Origin: an uncultured Clostridia bacterium
GTDB lineage: Bacteria > Bacillota > Clostridia > TANB77 > CAG-508
Length of the DNA stretch: 34,855 nucleotides
Assembly (NCBI GenBank): GCA_944391855.1
Contig: CALXVB010000014.1
Coordinates: 1-34,855, forward strand
Direction: 5' to 3'
In this document: positions 8,192-16,369 of the stretch, piece by piece
Numbering within the stretch: position 1 is the first letter of the stretch
Layout: each line of letters begins with the position of its first letter
Made by a program: the position numbers and the translations under genes
The notes under the pieces: model-generated
Database searches by the model: none
Seen by the model: the letters and a program-made list of their open reading frames with translations, nothing else
Told to the model about the DNA's origin: nothing

Positions 8192-9616
8192 TTAATGACA
8201 TATTTTGTTATATATTTCTTGAAAATTTAGACCGTTTGAAGCTTTAAGTAATATGGCATCTCCTGCAGAGGCTATTTTTTTAACAACTTTTACCGCTTCT
8301 TCATTATTATCACATGTATAAATATTTTCCTTATTAAATCCTTCCTCAAGTGCTTTATTTACAATATGCTTTGCCTCACTTCCTACTGTAATTAATATAT
8401 CGACATTATTATTTACGACCTCTTCTCCAACCTTTTCGTGTAATTCTTTTGAGAATTCTCCAAGTTCTAGCATATCTCCTAAAACTGCTATTTTCTTTTT
8501 AGCATTTATTTTTCCTAGATATTCAATTGCTGCCTTCATTGAGTCATAATTTGCATTATAGCAGTCATTTATAACTGTAATTCCACTCTTGTTTTTTTCT
8601 ACTTGCATTCTTCTTTTAGTAAGTTCAAAATTTGCTATTCCTTCTAAAATATCTTCCATAGGTATATCAAATATCCTACCTATTGCTATAGCACATAAAC
8701 TATTTAATACGAAGTGATTCCCTCCAACAGATATATTTACTGTATATGTCTTTCCATCTATATCTATTTTATATGTACTTCCATTTTCTGATAATTCTAT
8801 ATCATATGGCATGATATCGCTCTTATTTTCCATACCAAATGTTACTACTTTAAAGTTTGTATTTTTGTTCTCCATATACCAATTATGTAACATATCATTA
8901 TCATTATTTATAACCAATATTCCATCTTTTTGAAGACCATCTAATATTTCTAACTTTGCTTTTAATATATTCTCTCTTGAGCCCAAATTCCCAATATGAG
9001 CCGTTCCTACATTAGTTATAACTGCTACAGATGGTCTTGCAATTTTGGATAATGGGCTAATTTCGTTTGGCATATTCATACCCATTTCTACAACCATAGC
9101 ATCTTCGTCTTTAAGTCTTAAAACTGTAAGAGGAAGCCCTATTTGATTATTGTAATTTCCTAATGTTTTTAATACATTAAACTTTTTAGACATTACACTT
9201 GCAATAATATCTTTTGTGCTAGTTTTACCAACACTTCCAGTTATTCCAACTACTGGTATATCGTACATATTTCTTTTAAAAGAAGCTATTTCTTGTAATG
9301 CCTTTATTGTATCTTCTACCAAAATTATTGATACATTGCTGTATTTTTTCTTAATATCTTCTATTTCTAAATTTATTTTATTTTTTACACTTGATTTTTG
9401 TAAAATACAAATTTTAGCACCATTTTCTATAGCAATATTGTAAAATAGATTTCCATCATTATGTTCGCCTTTAAATCCCATATATGTATCACTCTTTTTA
9501 ATCTCTCTTGTATCTTTAACAATATCTGTTAATGTATCCTCTTCGTTCCCACACAACAGCTCTGCATTACATATTTTAATTATGTCTTTTATATATATAT
9601 TCTTCATATTCTTCAT
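8192..9616 (-). CDS. murF: UDP-N-acetylmuramoyl-tripeptide--D-alanyl-D-alanine ligase
   Basis: Mur ligase that adds D-Ala-D-Ala to the UDP-MurNAc-tripeptide. Visible motifs: the ATP loop TGSVGKTSTKD (about residues 126-136 from this start), EMGMN, TNVGTAHIGNLGS, a conserved NDCYNANYDSMKAA and LGDMLELGEFS near the C-terminal domain. The frame continues upstream to a TTG at 9700, but that codon overlaps the -35 of a strong promoter (9672-9700), so the real start must lie downstream. ATG 9616 is chosen, with ATG 9607 as the alternative; about 474 residues. The Shine-Dalgarno sequence is 22 bases from this ATG and a perfect hairpin fills the space. Confidence 0.93.
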   Translation of the reverse strand: MKNMKNIYIKDIIKICNAELLCGNEEDTLTDIVKDTREIKKSDTYMGFKGEHNDGNLFYNIAIENGAKICILQKSSVKNKINLEIEDIKKKYSNVSIILVEDTIKALQEIASFKRNMYDIPVVGITGSVGKTSTKDIIASVMSKKFNVLKTLGNYNNQIGLPLTVLRLKDEDAMVVEMGMNMPNEISPLSKIARPSVAVITNVGTAHIGNLGSRENILKAKLEILDGLQKDGILVINNDNDMLHNWYMENKNTNFKVVTFGMENKSDIMPYDIELSENGSTYKIDIDGKTYTVNISVGGNHFVLNSLCAIAIGRIFDIPMEDILEGIANFELTKRRMQVEKNKSGITVINDCYNANYDSMKAAIEYLGKINAKKKIAVLGDMLELGEFSKELHEKVGEEVVNNNVDILITVGSEAKHIVNKALEEGFNKENIYTCDNNEEAVKVVKKIASAGDAILLKASNGLNFQEIYNKICH

Positions 9617-9644
9617 GATATATGTATATATATCATATCTCCTT
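9615..9644 (-). promoter_or_regulatory. Hairpin between the Shine-Dalgarno sequence and start codon of murF
   Basis: Arms 9615-9623 and 9628-9636 are a perfect 9-bp inverted repeat with a 4-base loop. One arm includes two bases of ATG 9616. The Shine-Dalgarno AAGGAG lies at 9639-9644, 22 bases upstream. Folding would bring the binding site next to the start codon while burying part of that codon. Confidence 0.6.
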
Positions 9645-9671
9645 CCATTTATATTATATTTTGATATGGAT

Positions 9672-9700
9672 ATTATATGCTTTATTGCGTATTTTGACAA
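9672..9700 (-). promoter_or_regulatory. Sigma-A promoter of murF-ddl-yqeK
   Basis: On the minus strand TTGTCA (9695-9700), a 17-base spacer and TATAAT (9672-9677). It shows that murF has its own promoter downstream of ypeB and rules out the upstream TTG as start codon. Confidence 0.75.
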
Positions 9701-9742
9701 GGAATATGAATGAAAATTTACTTTATATTTTTTATATGATTT

Positions 9743-9834
9743 TTGTAGAAAGGAGATTTAGATGAAAACTCGCTTGAGAGACTCAAGAAAAGCATTTCTT
9801 TAGAGCTTTTATCTAAAATATCCGATTTCTACAA
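9743..9834. repeat. 92-nt foldback element, possible structured RNA
   Basis: TTGTAGAAA (9743-9751) and TTTCTACAA (9826-9834) are perfect terminal arms. Inside are GGA/TCC, then TTTAGAT/ATCTAAA, then two hairpins: CTTGAG-AGA-CTCAAG, and AAAAGC/GCTTTT with an 11-base loop. Almost the whole element therefore pairs as a forked rod. Pairing is symmetric, so the transcribed strand is not known. On the minus strand it starts ten bases after the ypeB stop codon and ends before the murF promoter. Neither side carries a U run, so it is not a standard terminator. On the plus strand it contains AAAGGAG and a 13-codon frame, ATG 9762 to TAG 9803. I cannot match it to a known RNA family. Confidence 0.6.
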
Positions 9835-9844
9835 TACATATGTT

Positions 9845-11224
9845 TTAATGTGTTAATATTCCATTTGGGGTATTAGTTATTATTAATACATCTTCTTCTT
9901 TACCTGTTTCTGCATTTACATATACAATAAAGTCTAATCCGTCTATATTTCCTTCAAATTCCCAGCAAAGCACTTCTGTTTTCCATTCTGTTGGAATTAC
10001 TGCAAGTTCCTCACTTTCAATATTTAAATCTTTATTTAAACTTTCTTTTGCCTTCTCTTTACTTACTTTCGGTTCTTCTAAATCTCTTTTAGTATGGGAA
10101 TTTAAATATCCTGTTGTTTCTATTCCAAGTATTTCTCCATCATCTAATGCTACTTTTACTTTAATTAAGTCTGGGTACATTATTACATCATCTTGTACAT
10201 AAGCATAGTTTATTGTAACTATTCCACTTTGTTTTAAATAATATGTTTCTTTCATATTATCAAATCCATGCTTTTCTAAGTATTCTTTTGCTTTTTTATC
10301 CGCTTCTTCTTCTGACAATACTTCTGATAAAACTTCCCTATTTCTATCCATATATATTACATGCCCACCTTTTTCTGAAATAGATACAGTTGCTGCACTA
10401 TCATCTTCAAATGTTAAATTAAAGTTATATGAAGTAATATCTCCTTCACTTTTTCCAAATGATTCTATTTCTTTTGTATTTACTGTAAATAGCTCTTTTG
10501 CTTTATTCTTAGCTGTTTCTTCATCGATGTTGTCTCCTGTAAGACCTACTTTTTCAGTCTTAGTTATATGTTCTGAAAAAGCACCATCATATATTAGACC
10601 AGAATATTCATGAAATGTTTGTTCTAAATTATCAAAACTATCTTTAGATATATTGCTTACTTCTTGTGCAAATGCTGTAGTTCCTTTTTGTGATAGTTCT
10701 CCCCATTTTATCCTTCCATCATTAATATCTGCTGATAATTGATTTAATACATTCTCTAGTTCTACACTATATTCATGTAGTTCTTTAAGATTCTTCATAT
10801 CTTCTTCTGATAATTCTTCGTCTTTTAAATTTTTTCTATAAAGAGAATAGCTATACTCACTTACTTGATTTAAGAATTTAGAAGTATTTTCTAGTTCGTT
10901 TGAATTTATTGGTAGTTGGCTTAAATACCCCATTGCCAAATTTGCTTCTCTCCATACATTTGTTAAACTCTCTGCACTGCTTTCTGGAGAATTTGTTATC
11001 AAAGATTTTGCTAGAAATACCTCTACATTTTGTACATAATCCACTACTTCGTAAAATGCCATATTATATGCATTTTCGGAAGCTTGCCTATATTCTGTTT
11101 GCTTTTTGTAAATATATAACGCTAAAACAACTATTATTGTAAATAGAACCACTATTATACTAAGCATATGTCTATCTTTTAATCTATTTTTCCAATCTAT
11201 CATTTTTTCTTTTAATGTTTTCAC
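9845..11224 (-). CDS. ypeB: Germination protein YpeB
   Basis: YpeB is a spore protein needed, with the cortex lytic enzyme SleB, for cortex breakdown on germination. Features: one membrane anchor near residues 22-39 (SIIVVLFTIIVVLALYIY), a helical middle with NMAFYEVVDYVQNVEVFLAKS and the family-typical NVWREANLAMGYLSQLP, and a C-terminal half with PepSY-like repeats (ENAKNKAKE-type, EEEADKKAKEYL, VSKEKAKESL). The frame reaches ATG 11257, but GTG 11224 has AAGGTGG at the right distance and gives a normal N-terminus; it yields 459 residues. In Bacillus and many Clostridia sleB is adjacent, but it is not here. A foldback element follows the stop codon. Confidence 0.9.
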   Translation of the reverse strand: MKTLKEKMIDWKNRLKDRHMLSIIVVLFTIIVVLALYIYKKQTEYRQASENAYNMAFYEVVDYVQNVEVFLAKSLITNSPESSAESLTNVWREANLAMGYLSQLPINSNELENTSKFLNQVSEYSYSLYRKNLKDEELSEEDMKNLKELHEYSVELENVLNQLSADINDGRIKWGELSQKGTTAFAQEVSNISKDSFDNLEQTFHEYSGLIYDGAFSEHITKTEKVGLTGDNIDEETAKNKAKELFTVNTKEIESFGKSEGDITSYNFNLTFEDDSAATVSISEKGGHVIYMDRNREVLSEVLSEEEADKKAKEYLEKHGFDNMKETYYLKQSGIVTINYAYVQDDVIMYPDLIKVKVALDDGEILGIETTGYLNSHTKRDLEEPKVSKEKAKESLNKDLNIESEELAVIPTEWKTEVLCWEFEGNIDGLDFIVYVNAETGKEEDVLIITNTPNGILTH

Positions 11225-11317
11225 TAAAATACCACCTTTCACATTTATATGTATCACTCGTATTTTGTGTAAAATTTGTTAAATTATTCTTAATTTTTAG
11301 ACTTTTTACATTTTTTG

Positions 11318-11326
11318 TGTTAGAAT
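11318..11326 (+). promoter_or_regulatory. Possible extended -10 promoter for the glycosyltransferase
   Basis: TGTTAGAAT matches an extended -10 element about 40 bases before the start at 11367. A partial -35 (TTAGAC) lies 18 bases before TAGAAT. Confidence 0.4.
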
Positions 11327-11366
11327 ATTTTTGGTTTTAAATAAATTTATTTTTATAGGGGATTTT

Positions 11367-12494
11367 ATGAAAAAAATATTAATATTTTATGCAGCATACG
11401 GCGGGGGTCACCTTTCCGCTGCTAAAGCTATAAAGAAGCATTTAGATGATAATTTTGAAGTAGAAACCGATATGGTAGATTGTATACAATATGTTAATAA
11501 AATTTTAAATAGAGTAACAACAGGTGCATACAATCAAATGGCCAAAAATGCACCTAGTCTGTGGGGAAGAATTTATGCCAATTCTCAAAAAGGTGTATTT
11601 GCTCACATAAGTTCCAGAGCAAATAAGATGATGGCAGTAAAATTAAAAAATTTAATAAAAGAAAGAAATCCTGATATAGTAGTTTCTACTCATCCTTTTA
11701 GTAGCCAAATGGTAAGTTATTTGAAAAGAAAAGGAAAAATAGATTGTAAATTAGTAACTGTACTTACAGATTTTGCACCACATGATCAATGGCTTGTTGG
11801 ACATGAGTATACCAATGCTTTTTGTGTTTCAAATAACAGAATGTATGAATATTTAACTAATTATGGAATAGAAAATAAAAAAGTACATGTTACTGGAATT
11901 CCGCTATCAGATAAATTTTCTAAAAAATTTAATAAATCTGAAATATATAAAGAGTTTAAATTAGACGAGAATAAACCTGTTATATTATTTTTTGGTGGTG
12001 GTGAATTTGGTCTTGGCAAAGACAGAACTTTGCAGATTTTAAGGGCTGTTATCCACAATTTGCCAACTTATCAGATAATTGCTGTTTCTGGTAGAAATAA
12101 AAAAATGAATAAAGGTTTTCATGATATTGTGGAAGAGACCCATTCTAAAGGTAGAGTTAAGGTTTTTGATTATATAACTAAAGTACCTGAAGTTATGAGT
12201 ATATCTACTTTAGTGGTTACTAAACCAGGAGGTCTTACGACTAGCGAAAGTTTAGCTTCTGGATTGCCTCTACTCGTTATAAACCCTATTCCGGGTCAAG
12301 AAGAAGAAAATGCTGAATTTTTAGAAAAAAACAATGTCGGAGTTTGGATTAGAAAAAAAGATAATCCAAATGTAGTAATACAAAAATTATTTGAAGACAA
12401 ATCTAAATTAGAGCAAATGAAAGAAAATACAAAATTATTAGCAAAAAAGAATTCTACCAAAGATATTTGCAATATTATAATGAATTTGGATTAA
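11367..12494 (+). CDS. UgtP/MGDG synthase-like diacylglycerol glycosyltransferase
   Basis: A GT28-type glycosyltransferase of 375 residues that probably transfers glucose or galactose from a UDP-sugar to diacylglycerol at the inner membrane face. The N-terminal part has the MGDG-synthase signature (FYAAYGGGHLSAAKAI at 7-22). The C-terminal part has the nucleotide-sugar loop (VILFFGGGEFGLGKDR) and KPGGLTTSESLASGLP followed by PIPGQEEENAEFL. An ATG at 11331 is in frame, but ATG 11367 has GGGGA upstream and begins at the conserved MKKILIFYAAYGGGH, so it is preferred. PGM and GalU, encoded about 6 kb away, would supply UDP-glucose. A terminator follows directly. Confidence 0.88.
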   Translation: MKKILIFYAAYGGGHLSAAKAIKKHLDDNFEVETDMVDCIQYVNKILNRVTTGAYNQMAKNAPSLWGRIYANSQKGVFAHISSRANKMMAVKLKNLIKERNPDIVVSTHPFSSQMVSYLKRKGKIDCKLVTVLTDFAPHDQWLVGHEYTNAFCVSNNRMYEYLTNYGIENKKVHVTGIPLSDKFSKKFNKSEIYKEFKLDENKPVILFFGGGEFGLGKDRTLQILRAVIHNLPTYQIIAVSGRNKKMNKGFHDIVEETHSKGRVKVFDYITKVPEVMSISTLVVTKPGGLTTSESLASGLPLLVINPIPGQEEENAEFLEKNNVGVWIRKKDNPNVVIQKLFEDKSKLEQMKENTKLLAKKNSTKDICNIIMNLD

Positions 12495-12502
12495 AATATA
12501 AC

Positions 12503-12546
12503 AAAAAACCACTTCTTACATATTTTATTTAAGAGGTGGTTTTTTT
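12503..12546 (+). terminator. Terminator whose stem contains the next gene's ribosome-binding site
   Basis: Arms 12503-12517 and 12531-12545 pair with one G-U pair, and T7 ends the structure. The AGAGGTGG in the 3' arm is also the Shine-Dalgarno sequence of the small gene at 12547, so folding would both end transcription and hide the binding site. Confidence 0.8.
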
Positions 12547-12720
12547 ATGGATTCTTTGTCTAATGTATCTGGTGCTGAATTAACTGCACTTGCCAATAGC
12601 CTCGCTCTATATTTTTCTAAAAATTATTCTATATCTGATATTGCAAAGTTAGTTGCTTTTTTTACTTCTCTTGCAGATATTTTAGCATTACTTGCGGTAG
12701 ATAAAGTAGATGATCCTTAA
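12547..12720 (+). CDS. Small 57-residue protein, possibly DUF6774-like
   Basis: ATG 12547 follows AGAGGTGG at seven bases; the frame ends at TAA 12720, just before the recR stop codon on the other strand. The protein has an acidic N-terminus and an alternating small/hydrophobic helical pattern (ELTALANSLALYFSKN, then VAFFTSLADILALLAV). This resembles short clostridial proteins of about 60 residues with an ALA...LLA...QLGDTLA pattern that I associate with DUF6774; the link is from memory and uncertain. It has no Cys and no signal peptide. Its expression should depend on read-through of the terminator stem. Confidence 0.55.
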   Translation: MDSLSNVSGAELTALANSLALYFSKNYSISDIAKLVAFFTSLADILALLAVDKVDDP

Positions 12721-12734
12721 TTTTCTAAATAAAT

Positions 12735-13334
12735 TTATAGTTCTCTTCTTCCTTCTAGTGCTTTTGAAAGAGTAACTTCATCTGTATATTCTAAGTCTCC
12801 TCCAACTGGAATACCATGTGCTATTCTAGTTACTTTTATTCCTAATGGTTTAACAAGCTTTGAAATATACATTGCTGTTGCTTCCCCTTCAACTCGTGGA
12901 TTTGTCGCTAAAATTAATTCTTTAACTTCTCCTCCCATTAGTCTTGAAAGGAGTTCTTTTATCTTTATATCGTCTGGTCCAACTCCATTCATTGGAGAAA
13001 TGCTACCATGTAATACATGATAAAGCCCTTTAAACTCATGTGTTCTTTCCATTGCAACAACGTCTTTTACGTCTTCTACCACACAAATTGTAGTATTATC
13101 TCTCATTGGGTTTGAACAAATTTCACATGGATCTGTGTCCGATATATTAAAACATTTTGAACAATATTTTAAATTTTGTTTTGCATTTTGAATTGCAGAT
13201 ATAAATTCGTCTGTTTCTTCTTTGCTTGCATTTAAAATATAAAAAGCAAGCCTAGCAGCAGTCTTGCTTCCTATACTTGGCAATCTTTCAAATGCTTCTA
13301 TTAATTTTTCTATTGATGGTGAATAATATGACAT
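12735..13334 (-). CDS. recR: Recombination mediator RecR
   Basis: RecR loads RecA at gaps with RecF and RecO. The 199-residue protein has the helix-hairpin-helix region ([17 protein letters not shown]), the four-Cys zinc site C58, C61, C70, C73, and a Toprim domain from about residue 83 ([16 protein letters not shown]) with [12 protein letters not shown]. The C-terminus ([27 protein letters not shown]) is typical. It follows ebfC by 13 bases and is the last gene of dnaX-ebfC-recR, the standard Firmicutes order. Confidence 0.97.
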   Translation of the reverse strand: MSYYSPSIEKLIEAFERLPSIGSKTAARLAFYILNASKEETDEFISAIQNAKQNLKYCSKCFNISDTDPCEICSNPMRDNTTICVVEDVKDVVAMERTHEFKGLYHVLHGSISPMNGVGPDDIKIKELLSRLMGGEVKELILATNPRVEGEATAMYISKLVKPLGIKVTRIAHGIPVGGDLEYTDEVTLSKALEGRREL

Positions 13335-13347
13335 AATGATTCTTCCT

Positions 13348-13689
13348 TTACATTAATCCTGGTATATTATATTTTCCAAGTGATGCAGCTTGTTCACTAT
13401 CCACTTTTCTAAGTGCTTCATTTACAGAAGTTAATATTAAATCTTGTAACATTTCTACGTCGTCTGGATCTACAACTTCCTTTTTTATTGTTATTTCTTT
13501 TAATACTTTATTTCCTGTTACTTTTACACTAACTGCACCGCCACCTGCTGTCGCCTCAAATTCTTTTGCAGCAAGTTCTTCTTGTGATTTTTCCATATCT
13601 GTTTGCATTTTTTTTGCTTCTTTCATTAATTGGTTAATGTTCATACCACCAAATCCTCCCATTCCTGGGAATCCACCTCTTTTTGCCAT
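13348..13689 (-). CDS. ebfC: YbaB/EbfC family nucleoid-associated protein
   Basis: The 113-residue protein has the YbaB/EbfC fold: a Gly/Met-rich N-terminus ([18 protein letters not shown]), a long helix ([17 protein letters not shown]), a beta hairpin ([17 protein letters not shown]) and a C-terminal helix ([18 protein letters not shown]). Members are DNA-binding dimers. It lies 25 bases after dnaX and 13 bases before recR, the conserved arrangement. Confidence 0.96.
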   Translation of the reverse strand: MAKRGGFPGMGGFGGMNINQLMKEAKKMQTDMEKSQEELAAKEFEATAGGGAVSVKVTGNKVLKEITIKKEVVDPDDVEMLQDLILTSVNEALRKVDSEQAASLGKYNIPGLM

Positions 13690-13714
13690 TTTAATCTTCC
13701 TTTCTATTTATACT

Positions 13715-15295
13715 TTATTCTATAATATTTATTGGAATATCCAAATTTTCTGCCATTTGTTCTAGTTGATTTTCTTCTTTCTTTTCTTTTTTTGGTAATG
13801 CTTCTACATTTTCAACAAGTTTTACTTTCATATCTTTTCCATATTCCATTGATACTACTCTTGAAAGTTCGTTTATATTTTCTGGCTTTTCTAGTATAGA
13901 TTTACCAAATGCATTTATTCCTTCAGGAAAGCTTATTCCAATAACCATATCATTTAATTCTATAGCTTTTGCTTTTAGTAAATTAGAGTATAGCATAATC
14001 TTACCATTCTGCCTTAAATCACTTAATATGTTTTTCCATCCTTTTGCTTCGCTATATCCAGATATTGCTTTAGAAAAATTCATATCTTTTTTATCATTAC
14101 TATCTGCTTTATGGTTATTCTCGGCATTAAAGTTACTGTTATCTATCTTGCTTTTATCTGCAATATTTCCTTGTTTTTTGCTACCTTTATCCACATTTCC
14201 CACGTGCATTTCTATTAAATGCTCACTACATAATTTTATTATCTCTACCTGAAATAATATGCTTTTTTGAGATGACCATTTCATATCATTTTCTAATTTT
14301 GATAAATCCATTATTATGTATAATAATCTTTCTTTTGTAGTTTCTTCTGAAAGTCTTTTTATTTCTTCTATTTCTTCTTTACTATAAATTTCTAATTTAT
14401 TTGTTGCTTTATATACTAATATATCTTTTACATATTTTATAATTTCCCAAAGTAAATTATTTAAATCTTTTCCTTCATTTATTACGATATCTACAGCTTT
14501 TATTGCCTCATCTATAGTGTACTCCAAAAATGCTTTAACAATATTACTTACATATGTTAATTTTGGAATTCCTACTAAGTCTTTTATTTTGTCCTCGTCT
14601 ATATTAGTTTCTCCATCTTGTAAGCATCTTTCCAGTATACTAAGTGCATCTCTCATTGCACCTTCCGAAAGCACCGCAATTAAGTTTAATGCCTTTTTAG
14701 TAATTTCTATATTGCTTTCTTTTGCAACGTATTCTAGCCTTTTTACTATATCTTCATTTGATATTTTCTTAAAATCAAATCTTTGGCATCTTGAAAGAAT
14801 TGTTGCAGGTAATTTTTGTGGCTCTGTAGTTGCTAATATGAATTTTACATGTGCTGGAGGTTCTTCCAATGTTTTAAGTAATGCATTAAAAGCACCTGTA
14901 GACAGCATATGAACCTCGTCTATTATATATACTCTATATTTTGCAAGTGTTGGTAAAAAGTTTACTTCTTCCCTTATTAACCTAATGTCCTCTACACTGT
15001 TGTTTGATGCAGCATCCATTTCTACTATATCTGTAAGTGATCCAGAAAGTGCTGCTTTACAAATTTCACACTCATTACAAGGTTCCCCATCTTTTGGATT
15101 TAGGCAGTTAACTGCTCTTGCTAAGACCTTTGCCGCACTTGTTTTTCCAGTTCCTCTTCCCCCATTAAAAAGATATGCATGTCCAACTCTTCCTGCTATT
15201 ATCTGGTTCTTAAGTGTTTTTGTAATATGTTCTTGTCCTACTATTTCTTCAAACTTTAAAGGTCTGAATTTTCTATATAGTGCTGTATATGACAA
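13715..15295 (-). CDS. dnaX: DNA polymerase III subunit gamma/tau
   Basis: Clamp-loader ATPase of 526 residues. Motifs in order: YRKFRP at the N-terminus, Walker A GGRGTGKT (45-52), the zinc-binding Cys set C64, C73, C76, C79, Walker B IIDEVH (124-129), sensor 1 ATTEP (155-159) and SRC (168-170) with the arginine finger. Domain III follows, then a Lys/Asn-rich linker near 370-405 and a tau-like C-terminal domain. The start is TTG at 15295 with GAGGGTG upstream. The SRP RNA gene lies directly upstream, as in Bacillus. No A-rich slippage site was obvious, so gamma production by frameshifting is not claimed. Confidence 0.96.
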   Translation of the reverse strand: MSYTALYRKFRPLKFEEIVGQEHITKTLKNQIIAGRVGHAYLFNGGRGTGKTSAAKVLARAVNCLNPKDGEPCNECEICKAALSGSLTDIVEMDAASNNSVEDIRLIREEVNFLPTLAKYRVYIIDEVHMLSTGAFNALLKTLEEPPAHVKFILATTEPQKLPATILSRCQRFDFKKISNEDIVKRLEYVAKESNIEITKKALNLIAVLSEGAMRDALSILERCLQDGETNIDEDKIKDLVGIPKLTYVSNIVKAFLEYTIDEAIKAVDIVINEGKDLNNLLWEIIKYVKDILVYKATNKLEIYSKEEIEEIKRLSEETTKERLLYIIMDLSKLENDMKWSSQKSILFQVEIIKLCSEHLIEMHVGNVDKGSKKQGNIADKSKIDNSNFNAENNHKADSNDKKDMNFSKAISGYSEAKGWKNILSDLRQNGKIMLYSNLLKAKAIELNDMVIGISFPEGINAFGKSILEKPENINELSRVVSMEYGKDMKVKLVENVEALPKKEKKEENQLEQMAENLDIPINIIE

Positions 15296-15323
15296 TTTAT
15301 ATCACCCTCTGTCTTTAAAAAAT

Positions 15324-15457
15324 GGTGTGAGCATTTTAACTACTCTATGGAAGTTTCCACACAAGAAGTACTGCTTATTGCTGCTTCCTTCCGGACCTGA
15401 CAAGGTTCACAGCTTCTTGTTGGTCCCCTCCATACAATAGTTAAAATTTCTCATACC
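15324..15457 (-). ncRNA. ffs: Signal recognition particle RNA (small type)
   Basis: The minus strand carries the universally conserved SRP loop GTCAGGTCCGGAAGGAAGCA. Flanking sequence pairs end to end: GGTATGAG with CTCACACC, ATTTTAACTA with TAGTTAAAAT, and ATGGA with TCCAT. This gives a rod of about 134 nt. T6 at 15317-15322 follows the stem and acts as terminator. The 5' end lies seven bases after a TATAAT box. It binds Ffh for membrane targeting. Its place before dnaX is the Bacillus order. Confidence 0.95.
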
Positions 15458-15463
15458 ATTTGT

Positions 15464-15492
15464 ATTATATACTGTTTTATTCAATTTATCAA
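15464..15492 (-). promoter_or_regulatory. Promoter of ffs
   Basis: On the minus strand TTGATA (15487-15492), a 17-base spacer and TATAAT (15464-15469). The start would fall on the first G of the SRP RNA at 15457. Confidence 0.8.
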
Positions 15493-15509
15493 TAGTTAGT
15501 ATAAAGTTT

Positions 15510-16250
15510 TTATTCTCTTTTGAATATAACGTCTGACATATCTGTCTTTTCTATATTACATGTTCCTTCTTCTACTATATTTCCACAAGGCATTTGTAAA
15601 GTAACATTTGCTCTATAACTGCAATTATCAACAGTTATTACTATATCAAATGATATATCAAAAGAAATTTCTTCATTTGTTGTATTTATTTTCTCTAGTA
15701 AAGTTCCATCATGAGTAATTTGTTTATCTTTGTCAGAACTATATGTATCTAATCCCATATTGCTGAAACTTAATATTAAGCTTCCTCCATTACTTCCTAT
15801 TTCTAAAGTTTTAGGATTACTTTCCCCCGCACCTTTATATTCTAGTTTTTCATCTACAATATATTCGTCTTTATAGTCAAATATTCTACCATCCACACTA
15901 TTAGGCATATATGTTTTAATTTCACCTTTAGTAGGTGCTTTTGTAACATTTATATTTTCTATTTTTACACTTTTTATGCTTTTTTCTTCACCTTTATAAT
16001 CTTCATTTTTATCTATATATATGTACACATCATTATTTTGGTATACTTTAAAATTCCACTTTTTATCTCCTTCTGCTTCTTGTCCTTCTGCTGTACTTAC
16101 AATAATTATTTTGGATAAATTAAATGGCATATTTTTATCGCCCTCCACCTGATATTTAATCATCGTCATACCAACTAGAAGAATAATTATTACAAATGTA
16201 GTTATTGCTATACACAGCTTTATCATTTGTTTCTTTTTTTCTTTATCCAA
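15510..16250 (-). CDS. Unknown single-pass membrane protein, 246 residues
   Basis: I do not recognise this protein. It has a basic N-terminus (MDKEKKKQ), one membrane segment at about residues 10-31 (LCIAITTFVIIILLVGM), and a long outside domain predicted to be beta-rich with many Asp, Asn and Lys (for example NNDVYIYIDKNEDY). Two Cys pairs late in the sequence (DNCSY, PCGNI, GTCNI) could form disulfides outside the cell. It starts with TTG 16250 after a perfect AAAGGAGG. The start is only 22 bases from the 3' end of tRNA-Ser, so the gene probably shares that transcript. Confidence 0.8.
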   Translation of the reverse strand: MDKEKKKQMIKLCIAITTFVIIILLVGMTMIKYQVEGDKNMPFNLSKIIIVSTAEGQEAEGDKKWNFKVYQNNDVYIYIDKNEDYKGEEKSIKSVKIENINVTKAPTKGEIKTYMPNSVDGRIFDYKDEYIVDEKLEYKGAGESNPKTLEIGSNGGSLILSFSNMGLDTYSSDKDKQITHDGTLLEKINTTNEEISFDISFDIVITVDNCSYRANVTLQMPCGNIVEEGTCNIEKTDMSDVIFKRE

Positions 16251-16272
16251 TTTATTTTCCTCCTTTATATTT

Positions 16273-16366
16273 TGGCGAAGCGAGTGGGATTCGAACCCAC
16301 GTGCCAGTTATATACTGGCCAACTGATTTCGAGTCAGCCTCGTTATGACCTCTTCGATACCGCTTC
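16273..16366 (-). tRNA. tRNA-Ser (anticodon CGA)
   Basis: On the minus strand a 94-nt tRNA with encoded CCA. The acceptor GAAGCGG pairs with TCGCTTC (one G-U), with discriminator G. The anticodon arm is GCTGA-CTCGAAA-TCAGT, anticodon CGA, reading UCG. A long variable arm (GCCAGT/ACTGGC) marks it as class II serine. T arm GTGGG-TTCGAAT-CCCAC. It lies three bases after the stop codon of one protein gene and 22 bases before the start codon of the next. Confidence 0.96.
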
Positions 16367-16369
16367 ATA

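Noticed and set aside
9616..9700. An N-terminal extension of MurF starting with TTG 9700
   Set aside because: The TTG is part of the -35 hexamer of a strong promoter, so it would not be in the main transcript, and the extra residues do not resemble MurF.
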